Part shown: positions 26,887 to 34,791 of the stretch, one piece after another
How positions within the stretch are numbered: the stretch's first letter is position 1
Layout: each line of letters begins with the position of its first letter
DNA from: CF-46 sp963760735
GTDB lineage: Bacteria; Chloroflexota; Limnocylindria; Limnocylindrales; CSP1-4
Direction of reading: 5' to 3'
Length of the DNA stretch: 64,000 nucleotides
Assembly: GCA_963760735.1 (NCBI GenBank)
Contig: CAVXEB010000007.1
Span: 186,001 to 250,000 of the forward strand
Program-made: the position numbers and the translations under genes
Notes under the pieces: generated by a model
Seen by the model: only the letters and a program-made list of their open reading frames with translations
Told to the model about the DNA's origin: nothing
The model's database searches: none

Positions 26887-27983
26887 CCGCGTTCGACCGT
26901 CAACTCGGCCGGCCGGCCGAGGAACCGCCCGAACGCATCGGCCTGCTCCTCCAGTGCGACGCCTTCGGCCGATGTCAGCGGGAGAAGGAGCGTAACCCGC
27001 ACGCCGACGCGGTCACGCTCGATCGCCCGACGCCAGCCACCGACGACGAACCCGTCCCGGACCACGATGTGGGCGCCGAGGACGTCGGACACGTTCCGCG
27101 CCTTCGGCAGGGACGGATCGGTGATCGGCGAATAGTCGCTGTACGAGCCGAGGTACTCGTCGTAGTTCGACAGGAGCCGGACGAACGGCGTCGGAACGTC
27201 GGGCGGATCGAACGTGCCCGTTGCAGCCCTGTACGGCTTGCCGTCGACCATCCGCCCCTCCAGCGCGTCGCCCGCCAGCTCGATCCCGCGCCGGATGTCG
27301 GTCACCGTCAGGCCGGACCACCAGCTCATGTCCGTGGCGAGAGCCGGGCCGTGGCTGGTGAAGTAGCGGACGGTCAGGTCGCGCAGCGTGTCGTCGAGGT
27401 CGCGCACGGGCGTTGGCGGGATCCGCTCATCGACGAGGGCATAGGTCGTCGCCTGCCGGCCGAGTCGCGGCCCGCTGCAGATCACCGAGGTCAGCTCGGC
27501 CTCCATCGCGAGATAGGCCAGCACGAGCGGCTCGCGAATGACGATCCCGGCTGCAGCCAGCGGCGCGCGAAATTCATCGCGCGTGCGGATCCGCCCTGCG
27601 CGGAGCTCCTCGCGGATCACGCCGACGGCCGTGTCGAAGTCCTCGTCGGTCAGGTGGAGCGCCCGGCGGTTCAGGGCCGCATTGCCCCGCCGGACGCGCG
27701 GCCCGGTCAGCGACTGGATCCAGCGGAGCTCGTCGGGGGCGAGGAAGTGCCAGGTGGGTCGCATCGCGTGGGTCCGGACGATCTCGCCGGCGTCGTAGGC
27801 GGCCCCGATGTCCTCCACGGTGGTGGACGGGTCCATCCGCTGGGCGACGGCCCACATCGCGCCCGGCACGTCCTGCGACTGGACCGCGCCGCACCAGCGG
27901 ACGACGTCCTGCGCGGTCGCCATGGGCGGTCCGAGGAGCCGGCTGTTGCGGAGCCGGGCATGGGCGATCGCGCGGTTCGTCAC
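26883..27983 (-). CDS. Winged-helix YcaQ/AlkZ-family protein (putative DNA glycosylase)
   Basis: Protein of 366 residues of the HTH_42 family that includes AlkZ and E. coli YcaQ/AlkX, which unhook DNA crosslinks. The catalytic QxQ motif appears as QSQ at residues 35-37 (AVQSQD). THAMRPTWHFL and YFTSHGPALATDMSWWSGL are typical family blocks. The GTG start is preceded by TAGACT with six bases between, a leaderless arrangement. The coupled YjbR-like gene follows. Glycosylase activity is inferred from the family; many members in soil bacteria are untested. Confidence 0.85.
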   Translation of the reverse strand: MTNRAIAHARLRNSRLLGPPMATAQDVVRWCGAVQSQDVPGAMWAVAQRMDPSTTVEDIGAAYDAGEIVRTHAMRPTWHFLAPDELRWIQSLTGPRVRRGNAALNRRALHLTDEDFDTAVGVIREELRAGRIRTRDEFRAPLAAAGIVIREPLVLAYLAMEAELTSVICSGPRLGRQATTYALVDERIPPTPVRDLDDTLRDLTVRYFTSHGPALATDMSWWSGLTVTDIRRGIELAGDALEGRMVDGKPYRAATGTFDPPDVPTPFVRLLSNYDEYLGSYSDYSPITDPSLPKARNVSDVLGAHIVVRDGFVVGGWRRAIERDRVGVRVTLLLPLTSAEGVALEEQADAFGRFLGRPAELTVERG

Positions 27984-27989
27984 GGGTGG

Positions 27990-27995
27990 AGTCTA
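27990..27995 (-). promoter_or_regulatory. -10 hexamer of a leaderless promoter for the YcaQ-like gene
   Basis: On the minus strand TAGACT is separated from GTG 27983 by the six bases CCACCC. No Shine-Dalgarno sequence is present. A -35 element is not obvious. Confidence 0.5.
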
Positions 27996-28242
27996 TGGAG
28001 CGAACTCGGCGGACGGCGTCATGATCATTGCTGGGTCATGTCGGTCCGGACAGCGGACCAAGGGATCGGCGAACGGCGGACGCTCTTCTTCGGACGGGCA
28101 CCTGGGGATCGGATGGCCCGCGGGCGGACCATCCATCGGCCGATCGGCCGAATTGTCGCGTGAGCGACCCTGCCGGCACGACTCAGCGTTCCGGTGGTCC
28201 GCGCGACGGATCGCTTGCCGGCCCGCGGGTTCGGACGATGGC

Positions 28243-28248
28243 TAGGAT
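28243..28248 (+). promoter_or_regulatory. -10 hexamer of a leaderless promoter for the gene at 28255
   Basis: TAGGAT lies six bases before ATG 28255. A possible -35 (TTGCCG, 28215-28220) is too far at 22 bases, so only the -10 is convincing. Confidence 0.5.
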
Positions 28249-28254
28249 GGCGAG

Positions 28255-28749
28255 ATGAGTCGCGAGCCAGCCGGCTGGGATGTCGACAGCCCGGTCCAGG
28301 CCGAGGTCTTCGTCGTCTGGCTGGACGACGACCGGATCCTCCTGACCGGGCCGGACGGCCCGCAGCCGTGGATCCTCCAGCTCGGCCCGACCGAGCACCC
28401 GGTCGAGGTCGTCGACCGGATCGTCCGGGACGTCGTCGGCCCGCCGATCCTGGTCCACTCGACGTCGTGGCGGCGGGACCGCGATGCCGTCATCCTGAGC
28501 TTCGTGGTGGTGATCGGGCACGAGCTGGTCGACGGCATGGCGAGCGTCGAGATCGAGCGGGCGGAGCTCGCCCGCTCGACAGCGACGGCCGCCCCGCACG
28601 ACATCGCGACGAGCGCGGTCGTCGAGCACGGCCTGCGCCACCTCGCCTGGCTCGTGCAGGACGATCCCGTCGTCGCGGCGGAGCTGCCGCCGGCGTGGCA
28701 CCCGCTACTCGCCGCGTATGTGCCCGAGCCGTTCCGGAACCTGGGCTGA
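28255..28749 (+). CDS. Hypothetical protein
   Basis: Protein of 164 residues with no family I can name. It alternates strands and helices (VQAEVFVVWLDDDRILLTGP, then VILSFVVVIGHELVDGM) and ends in a helical region with several His and Trp residues. No signal peptide or membrane segment is seen. The start is supported by the leaderless -10 at 28243. It is followed 10 bases later by a DUF1059-like gene and then tryptophan 2,3-dioxygenase, probably one transcript. Confidence 0.72.
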   Translation: MSREPAGWDVDSPVQAEVFVVWLDDDRILLTGPDGPQPWILQLGPTEHPVEVVDRIVRDVVGPPILVHSTSWRRDRDAVILSFVVVIGHELVDGMASVEIERAELARSTATAAPHDIATSAVVEHGLRHLAWLVQDDPVVAAELPPAWHPLLAAYVPEPFRNLG

Positions 28750-28759
28750 GGAGGGCGTC

Positions 28760-28951
28760 ATGGCCGACGAACCGCAGTACACGAACGCCTGCGCCTGCGG
28801 CTGGACCGTGACCGGGACCGAGGACGACGTCGTCGACGCGACGATCGATCACGGTCGTCGGATCCACAACATGGAGGCGAGCCGTGAGCAGGTGCTCGCC
28901 GTCCTCCACGCATCGCCGTCCTCCAGACACGACGACCGGCAGACCGCGTGA
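28760..28951 (+). CDS. DUF1059-family small protein
   Basis: Protein of 63 residues beginning at ATG 28760 after a strong GAGGAGGG site. It carries the DUF1059 pattern: a Cys pair followed by GW-x-V-x-G (CACGWTVTGTEDDVV), then DHGRRIHNME and REQVLAVL. The family has no known activity; the Cys pair may bind metal. Its stop overlaps the start of the tryptophan 2,3-dioxygenase gene (GTGA). Confidence 0.82.
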   Translation: MADEPQYTNACACGWTVTGTEDDVVDATIDHGRRIHNMEASREQVLAVLHASPSSRHDDRQTA

Positions 28952-29751
28952 CCCGACGGGCGGTCACCTACGGCTCGTACCTGGGGCTCGAGCAGCTCCT
29001 GTCCGCCCAGACGCCGCTGTCGACCGGCGAGGATGGCCGGCCGGAGCACGACGAGCTCCTGTTCATCGTCATCCACCAGGTCTACGAGCTCTGGTTCAAG
29101 CAGCTGCTCCACGAGCTCGCGGAGGTCCAGAGGACGCTCGAGGCGGGCAACACCGACACCACCCTCCATCTCCTGAACCGCATCCTGAAGATCCTGAAGA
29201 CGCTCGTCGCCCAGATCGACGTCCTCGAGACGATGACCCCGCTCCAGTTCACGTCCTTCCGCGACCGCCTCGAGTCCGCGTCCGGCTTCCAGTCCGCCCA
29301 GTTCCGGGAGATCGAAGCGGTTCTCGGTCGTCGCGACCCGGGCGCGCCCCGTGCCCACCCGGAGGGGTCGACGGGGCGAGCGCGGATCGAGGCGGCCCAG
29401 CGCCGTCGATCGTTGTGGGGCTCGTTCCTCGGATACCTGGCCGCGCGCGGCCACGGACTTGCGGACGACGTGCTCGCGCGCGACGCGACCCTGCCGCCGG
29501 AACCGGATCCGCGGGTCCAGGACACCCTCGTCGCCGTGTACCGTGGCGACGCCGACGCGGCCCTCGTCGCGGAGCGGCTCGTGGATCTCGACGAGGGGTT
29601 CCAGGAATGGCGGTATCGGCACGTGAAGATGGTGGAACGGACGATCGGGACGAAGCGCGGGACGGGCGGCTCGGCAGGCGTCGAATACCTTCGGACGACC
29701 CTGTTCCAGCCGATCTTCCCCGACCTGTGGGAGATCCGGGGGCGCCTGTGA
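28948..29751 (+). CDS. kynA: Tryptophan 2,3-dioxygenase
   Basis: Haem enzyme that opens the indole ring of L-tryptophan to give N-formylkynurenine, the first step of the kynurenine pathway. The 267-residue length is normal for bacterial forms. Family landmarks are YGSYLGLEQLLSAQTPLS, HDELLFIVIHQVYELWFKQ, and the C-terminal RHVKMVERTIGTKRGTGGS, whose His is the haem ligand. No kynU, kynB or other kynurenine gene is in the window. GTG 28948 overlaps the preceding stop, and the next gene starts GTG 29748 in the same way. Confidence 0.96.
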   Translation: MTRRAVTYGSYLGLEQLLSAQTPLSTGEDGRPEHDELLFIVIHQVYELWFKQLLHELAEVQRTLEAGNTDTTLHLLNRILKILKTLVAQIDVLETMTPLQFTSFRDRLESASGFQSAQFREIEAVLGRRDPGAPRAHPEGSTGRARIEAAQRRRSLWGSFLGYLAARGHGLADDVLARDATLPPEPDPRVQDTLVAVYRGDADAALVAERLVDLDEGFQEWRYRHVKMVERTIGTKRGTGGSAGVEYLRTTLFQPIFPDLWEIRGRL

Positions 29752-30050
29752 CGGAGCCCGACCCGACGACCGACGGGCCGAGGCAGACCCGCCCGCCGAC
29801 GCCGCTCGAGGTCCTCGACCGCTATCTGCCGTTCCTCGCGGTCTCGGCGATGGTCCTGACCTTTCTCCTGATACCGCCGTTCGCGATCCCGCTTATCGGG
29901 CTGGTCTGGCTCGTCGCGACCCGGCTGACGAGCAATCGCAGGTTCCTTGGCCTGACGCTGACCGAGGCGCTAGCCTGGTCGGCGACGATCGTGATCGCCC
30001 TGCTGGCGATCGGGTTCGCGCTCTATGTACTCGGAGCGCCGACCGCCTGA
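29748..30050 (+). CDS. Small membrane protein
   Basis: Protein of 100 residues beginning at GTG 29748, which overlaps the stop of kynA. A polar, Pro/Thr-rich N-terminus of about 25 residues precedes two or three hydrophobic segments (FLAVSAMVLTFLLIPPFAIP, then a second around LVWLVA, and a C-terminal AWSATIVIALLAIGFALYVL). No named family is recognised. Coupling to kynA suggests cotranscription, but a role in tryptophan metabolism is not implied. Confidence 0.68.
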   Translation: MTEPDPTTDGPRQTRPPTPLEVLDRYLPFLAVSAMVLTFLLIPPFAIPLIGLVWLVATRLTSNRRFLGLTLTEALAWSATIVIALLAIGFALYVLGAPTA

Positions 30051-30060
30051 CGCGGCGGGG

Positions 30061-30483
30061 TCAGTGGGTCGGCGACGACGAGCTTCGCTGGACCATCTGG
30101 GCGAGCTGCTGCAGGAGCGACCACGCCACCTCGGCGTCGCCCTGGACGAAGGCCCGGAAGTCCCACAGCGTCATCACGTAGGTCCGCAGCTCCGTCTCCG
30201 CCGTCACGGTCGCCGTTCGCTTGCGGTCGGCGATCAACGCGACGGCGCCGAAATGCGTCCCGGGTCCCAGGCGCGCGACCTCCTTGTCGTCGACCGTCAC
30301 GACGGCCGTGCCGTCGGCGATCACGAAGAACCCGATCCCCCGGTCGTCGCCCTGGCGGACGACCACCGAACCGGCCGGAAACGTCCGCTCGGAGAAGTCC
30401 TTCGCGAGCTTCTCGAGGTGCTTCCGGTCCAGGCTCGAGAGCATGGGCACCACGGCAAGGGCATCAACCACGTTCGTCGACAT
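30061..30483 (-). CDS. Cyclic nucleotide-binding-domain protein
   Basis: Protein of 140 residues forming essentially one cNMP-binding domain. It opens with a helix (VVPMLSSLDRKHLEKLAKDF), then strands around FPAGSVVVRQGDDRGIGFFVIADG and LGPGTHFGAVALIADRKRTATVTAE. The phosphate-binding cassette (FGAVALIADRKRTATV) lacks the canonical Glu-Leu of CRP-type cAMP sites. No helix-turn-helix or enzyme domain follows. ATG 30483 is chosen over TTG 30519 because a promoter with TTGACA and GAGCAT occupies the region between them. Confidence 0.82.
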   Translation of the reverse strand: MSTNVVDALAVVPMLSSLDRKHLEKLAKDFSERTFPAGSVVVRQGDDRGIGFFVIADGTAVVTVDDKEVARLGPGTHFGAVALIADRKRTATVTAETELRTYVMTLWDFRAFVQGDAEVAWSLLQQLAQMVQRSSSSPTH

Positions 30484-30490
30484 GCGCGGG

Positions 30491-30519
30491 ATGCTCGGCA
30501 TCGGCGACACGTCTGTCAA
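30491..30519 (-). promoter_or_regulatory. Promoter of the cNMP-binding protein gene
   Basis: On the minus strand TTGACA (30519-30514) and GAGCAT (30496-30491) are separated by 17 bases. The -10 is seven bases from ATG 30483, giving a leaderless transcript. The -35 matches the consensus perfectly. Confidence 0.6.
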
Positions 30520-30573
30520 TGGCGAGTTTCAGGCCGGCGCTGACGGCGGCCCGCGGAGCGGCCGATCGCGACC

Positions 30574-30579
30574 GATACT
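30574..30579 (+). promoter_or_regulatory. -10 hexamer of a leaderless promoter for the gene at 30586
   Basis: GATACT lies six bases before ATG 30586 with no ribosome-binding site between. It resembles TATACT apart from the first base. Confidence 0.42.
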
Positions 30580-30585
30580 TGGGTG

Positions 30586-30825
30586 ATGGCGACGAGGTCC
30601 GAGCCGGTTCCCCACGTCGAGCGCTACGACAACGGCAAGGTCAAGCTCCGTGGGTCGCATCTCGACGGCGAGATGCACGGCGACTGGGAGTTCTTCCGAC
30701 TCGACGGCTCGGTCATGCGATCCGGCGCGTTCGACCGCGGCCGCCAGGTCGGCACCTGGAGGACGTACGACCGCTCCGGGAAGGTCATGAAGACCACGGA
30801 CTTCGGCACGGGCTCGAAGGGCTAG
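30586..30825 (+). CDS. YwqK/MORN-repeat-like small protein
   Basis: Protein of 79 residues made of three related strand units: ERYDNGKVKLRGSHLDGEMHG, WEFFRLDGSVMRSGAFDRGRQVG and WRTYDRSGKVMKTTDF. This is the repeat pattern of YwqK-type proteins, often annotated as toxin-antitoxin antitoxins, and of MORN-like repeats. No partner toxin is recognisable next to it; neighbours are the divergent cNMP-binding gene and the convergent cupin gene. The antitoxin label should not be taken literally. Confidence 0.75.
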   Translation: MATRSEPVPHVERYDNGKVKLRGSHLDGEMHGDWEFFRLDGSVMRSGAFDRGRQVGTWRTYDRSGKVMKTTDFGTGSKG

Positions 30826-30848
30826 CTGTCGGCTGGCCCGGGCGGCGA

Positions 30849-31442
30849 TCAGGCGCGGGGGAACGGCTCGCTCGCCAGCCAACGACCGCCATCGCCGACC
30901 GCCAGCAGGCGGTGGCGGCCCGTCGCGAGGTCCCACTCGTTCCGGACGTACCGCGTCTGGTCGTCGCCGAGCAGGATCAGGACGTGGGCCGGGGCACCGC
31001 GGCCCACGAGGTGGCCGTGGTCGTGGACGTCGTCGGGCGGGAGCATCGTCGCGACCTCCGTGGCGGCGAGGCCGGCGTCGTCCTCCAGCTCGACCCGCGG
31101 TTCCGATCCGTCCTCGCGGACGACGCGCCATCGTCGATGTGTCTCGAGGCCGACGACCGGGCTGACGGCGACCCACGTCCCGTGATCGTGAACGGCACTC
31201 ATCTCGCCCTCGGCCCGGTGGACGATCATCAGCCGCGGTCCGCGCTCCGGCGCATGGATCGGCAGCGCGCCGCTGCGACCACCGAGTCGCGCCACCCAGC
31301 CCGAGAGGTAGTCGGTGTCCGCGGCGAGGGCGGACAGCGCTGCTCCGATCGCGTCGAGGTCCGGCGTCGTCCTCGATGCCGGTTCCGCGATCCGCTCGAA
31401 CAACGAACGGACCGGTTCGTCGAGGCGTGTCTGGGTCGTCAC
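30849..31442 (-). CDS. Cysteine dioxygenase-like cupin (COG5553 type)
   Basis: Protein of 197 residues beginning at GTG 31442, overlapping the stop of the MttB homologue. The cupin metal site is visible in AVHDHGTWVAVSPVVGLE (His-x-His) and, later, in DDVHDHGHLVG. This is the layout of small-molecule thiol dioxygenase relatives that bind Fe(II) through three His. Cysteine dioxygenase itself oxidises cysteine to its sulfinate, but this subgroup is mostly untested. It is the last gene of a four-gene coupled operon with threonine aldolase, a membrane protein and an MttB homologue. Confidence 0.82.
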   Translation of the reverse strand: MTTQTRLDEPVRSLFERIAEPASRTTPDLDAIGAALSALAADTDYLSGWVARLGGRSGALPIHAPERGPRLMIVHRAEGEMSAVHDHGTWVAVSPVVGLETHRRWRVVREDGSEPRVELEDDAGLAATEVATMLPPDDVHDHGHLVGRGAPAHVLILLGDDQTRYVRNEWDLATGRHRLLAVGDGGRWLASEPFPRA

Positions 31443-32959
31443 GTGCCCTCCCTCTTGCGCCGCGCGATGTAGTCCTCGATCGCCTCGGCCCTGCCGGCAT
31501 CGAAGGCCGGCGGCTCGAACTCCGCAAGGAGCTGCTTCCAGACGCCGTTCGCCCGCTCCGTCGCCGTTCGGCCGCCATCGTCCGCCCAGGTCTCGTAGTT
31601 CCGCCAGTCCGACAGGATCGGCCGGTAGAACGCCGTCTCGAACCGCTCGAGCGTGTGCGCCGAGCCGAAGAAGTGCCCTCCGGGACCGACCTCGGCGATC
31701 GCGTCGACACCGAGGGACGCATCGTCGACGACGACCGGCTGGAGCACCTCGGACATCATCTGGAGGATCTCCGCGTCGACGATCAGCTTCTCGTACGACG
31801 CGGTCAACCCGCCCTCGAGCCAGCCGGCGCCCTGGTACAACAGGTTCACGCCGCCCATGACCGCGCCCCACACGGCCATCTCGGACTCGTAGGCCGCCTG
31901 GGCGTCGACGACGACCGACGCGGTCGCGTTCGACGACCGCCACGGCAGCCGGTAGCGACGAGCCATCTGGCCCGAGGCGATCGCGGCCTTCACGTATTCC
32001 GGCGTGCCGAAGGCGGGCGATCCCGTCCGCATGTCGACGTTCGACGTGAACGCCCCGTACACGACGGGTGCCCCCGGCCGGACGATCTGGGTCAGCGCGA
32101 CGCAGAACAGCGCCTCGGCGTTCTGCTGGGCGATCGCCGCGGCCAGGGTGACCGGCGTCATCGCCCCGGCCAGCGTGAACGGCGTCGCGACGACCGCCTG
32201 GCCTGCCTCGGCCATTGCGATCAGCCCGTCGCCCATCGGCCCGTCGAGCCGGAGCGGCGAGTTCGTGTTGATGATCGTGATCAGGCTCGGCTCCCGGGCG
32301 AGGGCGTCGCGGTCGACGCCGCGGGCCAGCGCGACGATCTCCAGCGCGTCCTCGACGACCGTCGAGCCGAACCCGAGGCAGTGCCAGGTCTTGTCGAGGG
32401 TCGCCGCGAGATAGCCGTACATGTCGAGATGCCGCGTCTCCACCGGCAGGTCCGTCGGCTCGAGCGGGCCGCCCGCCTCCTGGTGGATCACGTTGAGCGC
32501 GGAGATCAGCGACACGTAGTCGCGGAAGTCCTGCCAGTTGCCCGCTCGACGGCCGCGATCGAGGTCCGTCACGAACGCCGGGCCGCCGACCGACGAGAAG
32601 ACGAGGTTCCGCCCGCCCAGCACGACATTCCGCTCCGGATTCCGCGCGTGGAGCGTGAAGGTCGCGGGCGCCGATGCGATCGCCCCCTCGACGAGGCCCG
32701 GATCCAGCCGGACCCGCCGTGTCGACCGCTCGACCGTCGCCCCGGCCGCCGCCAGCCGGTCGATCGCGCGGTCGCCGAGGACCTCGACGCCGACTTCGGC
32801 GAGGATCCGGAGCGACGCGCCGTGGATGTCCTCGACGTGGTCCGCGGAGAGGACCTCGAGCGGCGTGAACGGGTTCGTCAGGGTCCGGAACGGAAGCTGG
32901 GGGACGCCGCCCCCGGCGCGGCGCTCGCGCCGCCGATGCGCGACCGGCTCTGCCGTCAC
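31439..32959 (-). CDS. MttB/COG5598-family methyltransferase, non-pyrrolysine
   Basis: Protein of 506 residues beginning at GTG 32959, which overlaps the membrane-protein stop. The family N-terminus LSADHVEDIHGASLRILAEVG is followed by barrel segments ITIINTNSPLRLDGPM, ATPFTLAGAMTPVTLAAA and IVRPGAPVVYGAF. There is no in-frame amber codon, so no pyrrolysine. It is only distantly similar to the homologue at 24817. Substrate is likely a methylated amine, inferred from characterised relatives that use glycine betaine or proline betaine. No corrinoid partner gene is in the window. Confidence 0.85.
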   Translation of the reverse strand: MTAEPVAHRRRERRAGGGVPQLPFRTLTNPFTPLEVLSADHVEDIHGASLRILAEVGVEVLGDRAIDRLAAAGATVERSTRRVRLDPGLVEGAIASAPATFTLHARNPERNVVLGGRNLVFSSVGGPAFVTDLDRGRRAGNWQDFRDYVSLISALNVIHQEAGGPLEPTDLPVETRHLDMYGYLAATLDKTWHCLGFGSTVVEDALEIVALARGVDRDALAREPSLITIINTNSPLRLDGPMGDGLIAMAEAGQAVVATPFTLAGAMTPVTLAAAIAQQNAEALFCVALTQIVRPGAPVVYGAFTSNVDMRTGSPAFGTPEYVKAAIASGQMARRYRLPWRSSNATASVVVDAQAAYESEMAVWGAVMGGVNLLYQGAGWLEGGLTASYEKLIVDAEILQMMSEVLQPVVVDDASLGVDAIAEVGPGGHFFGSAHTLERFETAFYRPILSDWRNYETWADDGGRTATERANGVWKQLLAEFEPPAFDAGRAEAIEDYIARRKREGT

Positions 32960-33702
32960 GCCTCCCCCCGGTCGCCGGCGCCCGGTGTCGGAAACATGGG
33001 TCGGACCAGCCCCTGGCCGCGACGGATCTGGCCGCGAGCGATGATCGCCTGGACGACCGTGACGACGAAGGCAGTCACGAGGGCGGCGACCAGGGTCGCC
33101 CCCGAACCCACCGACGTGAAGCCCACGAGCGCGACGGCGACGATGGCTCCTGCGAGGACCGAGTTCAGGACCGTGATCAGGAAGGGCGTTGCCGCCAGGA
33201 TGTGGACGATCGTCGGCGTCGTCGGCGGGACGGCCATCGTGACGCCGATCCCCGTCGGATCGTCGTGGACGCCCATGACGAAGTACGGCTCCAGGTCGGG
33301 CGCGATCTGGAGATATGCGCCCCGGATCCGGTTCATCCCGTACACGGTCATGGCGTCGTGGTAGTTGGCCGCGCTCATCCGCGCCAACGTCGCGAAGCCG
33401 ACGAACAGGTCGATCGGCAGGATGATGAGCGCGAAGACGAAGAAGGCGTCGCCGAAGCCGTCGATCCCTCCGATCAGGCCGAGGGCGACGAGGGTCGCCG
33501 ACAGCGTCGTGAGGTACATCCCGGCCCTGGTGAATGACTCGTTCCACGCAAGGCTGCGCGACGCGAGGAGCGACCAATGCTCCGTCGTCAGGATCTGCAG
33601 CCGGATCTGGACCGGCGTCGGGCCGCCGGCGTCCGCGCCGGCGATCGGACCAGCCGGCGGCTGGGCGTGCTCCGGTGGCGGCGTGCCTCGCTCGAACGTC
33701 AT
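32956..33702 (-). CDS. Membrane protein of unknown function
   Basis: Protein of 248 residues. A polar N-terminus (about 55 residues) is followed by hydrophobic segments near 62-80, 85-105, 180-200 and 205-226. Between the second and third is a hydrophilic region containing YHDAMTVYGMNRIRGAYLQ. No transporter or enzyme motif is recognised. It is coupled at both ends: ATG 33702 overlaps the threonine aldolase stop and its own stop overlaps the MttB homologue start. Its place in the operon suggests a membrane partner for those enzymes. Confidence 0.78.
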   Translation of the reverse strand: MTFERGTPPPEHAQPPAGPIAGADAGGPTPVQIRLQILTTEHWSLLASRSLAWNESFTRAGMYLTTLSATLVALGLIGGIDGFGDAFFVFALIILPIDLFVGFATLARMSAANYHDAMTVYGMNRIRGAYLQIAPDLEPYFVMGVHDDPTGIGVTMAVPPTTPTIVHILAATPFLITVLNSVLAGAIVAVALVGFTSVGSGATLVAALVTAFVVTVVQAIIARGQIRRGQGLVRPMFPTPGAGDRGEA

Positions 33703-34742
33703 GACGGTCCCTCCGCTGCCGCGACGAGCCGATTTGCCGCTTCGGCGACCTGGTCGCGTGTGACGTCGAGATGCGTGACCGCCCGGATCGTCCGGGCGTT
33801 GAACGCGACGACGAGCACGCCGGCCTCGCGCGCCCGGGCGACGACGGTGGGTGCATCGTCCGCCCCATCGGCGATGCGAAAGACGACGATGTTCGTCTGG
33901 ACCGCGTCAGGGTCGAGGTCGATCGCGGGCGAGGCCGCGAGGGTGTCCGCGAGCAGGCGGGCGTTCGCGTGGTCCTCGGTCAGCCGGTCGAGGTGGTGAT
34001 CCAGGGCGTACTCGGCGGCTGCCGCGAAGACGCCGACCTGTCGCATGGCGCCACCGGCCATCCGCCGGTAGCGGACCGCCGCGTCGATGAATGCGCGGGA
34101 GCCGGCGAGCATCGAGCCGCCGGGCGCGCCGAGCCCCTTCGAGAACGCGACGTTGACGACGTCGAAGTGGCCTGCCAGCTCCGCCACGGGCACCCGGACT
34201 GCCTCCGCCGCGTTCCACAGGCGGGCGCCGTCCAGGAACGTCGCCAGCTCCAGATCGCGGGCGACCGCCGTGATCGCGAGACTCTCGACGTCCGTCCAGA
34301 CCACCCCGCCGGCTCGGTTGTGGGTGTTCTCGACGGACACGACCGTCGTCGGCGGCAGGAGCATGTGGCCGCGCGGCTTGCGAGCGCGGGCGACCTCGTC
34401 GGCGGTGAACCGCCCGCCTCCCTCGCCGATCTCGGTCAGCTGGACGCCGCTGGTCGCCGACGCGCCGCCGGTCTCGTGCCAGAGGATGTGCGCCTCCCGC
34501 GCGACGACGACCTCGTCGCCGGGCCGCGTCAGGGTCCGGATCGCGACCTGGTTGGCCATCGTGCCGGTCGGGAACCACAGGCCGGCCTCGTGGCCCAGCA
34601 TCGCCGCGACCCGCTCCTGGAGGCGGTTGATCGAGGGGTCCTCGCCGAACTGGTCGTCACCGACCTCGGCCGCGGCCATCGCCTCGCGCATCGCCGGAGT
34701 CGGCCGGGTGACCGTGTCGGAGCGCAGATCGATCGGAGCCAT
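33699..34742 (-). CDS. ltaE: Low-specificity L-threonine aldolase
   Basis: PLP-dependent enzyme of 347 residues that cleaves L-threonine or allo-threonine to glycine and acetaldehyde. It opens with IDLRSDTVTRPTPAMREAM. The Schiff-base Lys is Lys202 in VAFSKGLGAPGGS, with His85 (REAHILWHE) in the ring-stacking position and Asp171 in FLDGARLWN. The start ATG 34742 fits the family N-terminus exactly; a longer frame to 35075 is not credible. It is the first gene of a coupled operon and is divergent from the acyl-CoA-synthetase-like gene, with 49 bases between. Confidence 0.93.
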   Translation of the reverse strand: MAPIDLRSDTVTRPTPAMREAMAAAEVGDDQFGEDPSINRLQERVAAMLGHEAGLWFPTGTMANQVAIRTLTRPGDEVVVAREAHILWHETGGASATSGVQLTEIGEGGGRFTADEVARARKPRGHMLLPPTTVVSVENTHNRAGGVVWTDVESLAITAVARDLELATFLDGARLWNAAEAVRVPVAELAGHFDVVNVAFSKGLGAPGGSMLAGSRAFIDAAVRYRRMAGGAMRQVGVFAAAAEYALDHHLDRLTEDHANARLLADTLAASPAIDLDPDAVQTNIVVFRIADGADDAPTVVARAREAGVLVVAFNARTIRAVTHLDVTRDQVAEAANRLVAAAEGPS

Positions 34743-34778
34743 CGGCAGCACACGATACGCGCCATCCGTCGCTTGTCG

Positions 34779-34784
34779 TACGCT
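34779..34784 (+). promoter_or_regulatory. -10 hexamer of a leaderless promoter for the acetyl-CoA-synthetase-like gene
   Basis: TACGCT lies seven bases before ATG 34792. The 49-base divergent spacer leaves no room for a conventional leader. Confidence 0.5.
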
Positions 34785-34791
34785 GGCCGGG

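Noticed and set aside
30484..30519. Twelve extra N-terminal residues for the cNMP-binding protein from TTG 30519
   Set aside because: This segment holds TTGACA and GAGCAT spaced 17 bases, i.e. the promoter. ATG 30483 is the better start.
34087..34791. Upstream extension of the acetyl-CoA-synthetase-like gene
   Set aside because: It would lie antisense through the threonine aldolase gene and has no family match. ATG 34792 fits the leaderless promoter.
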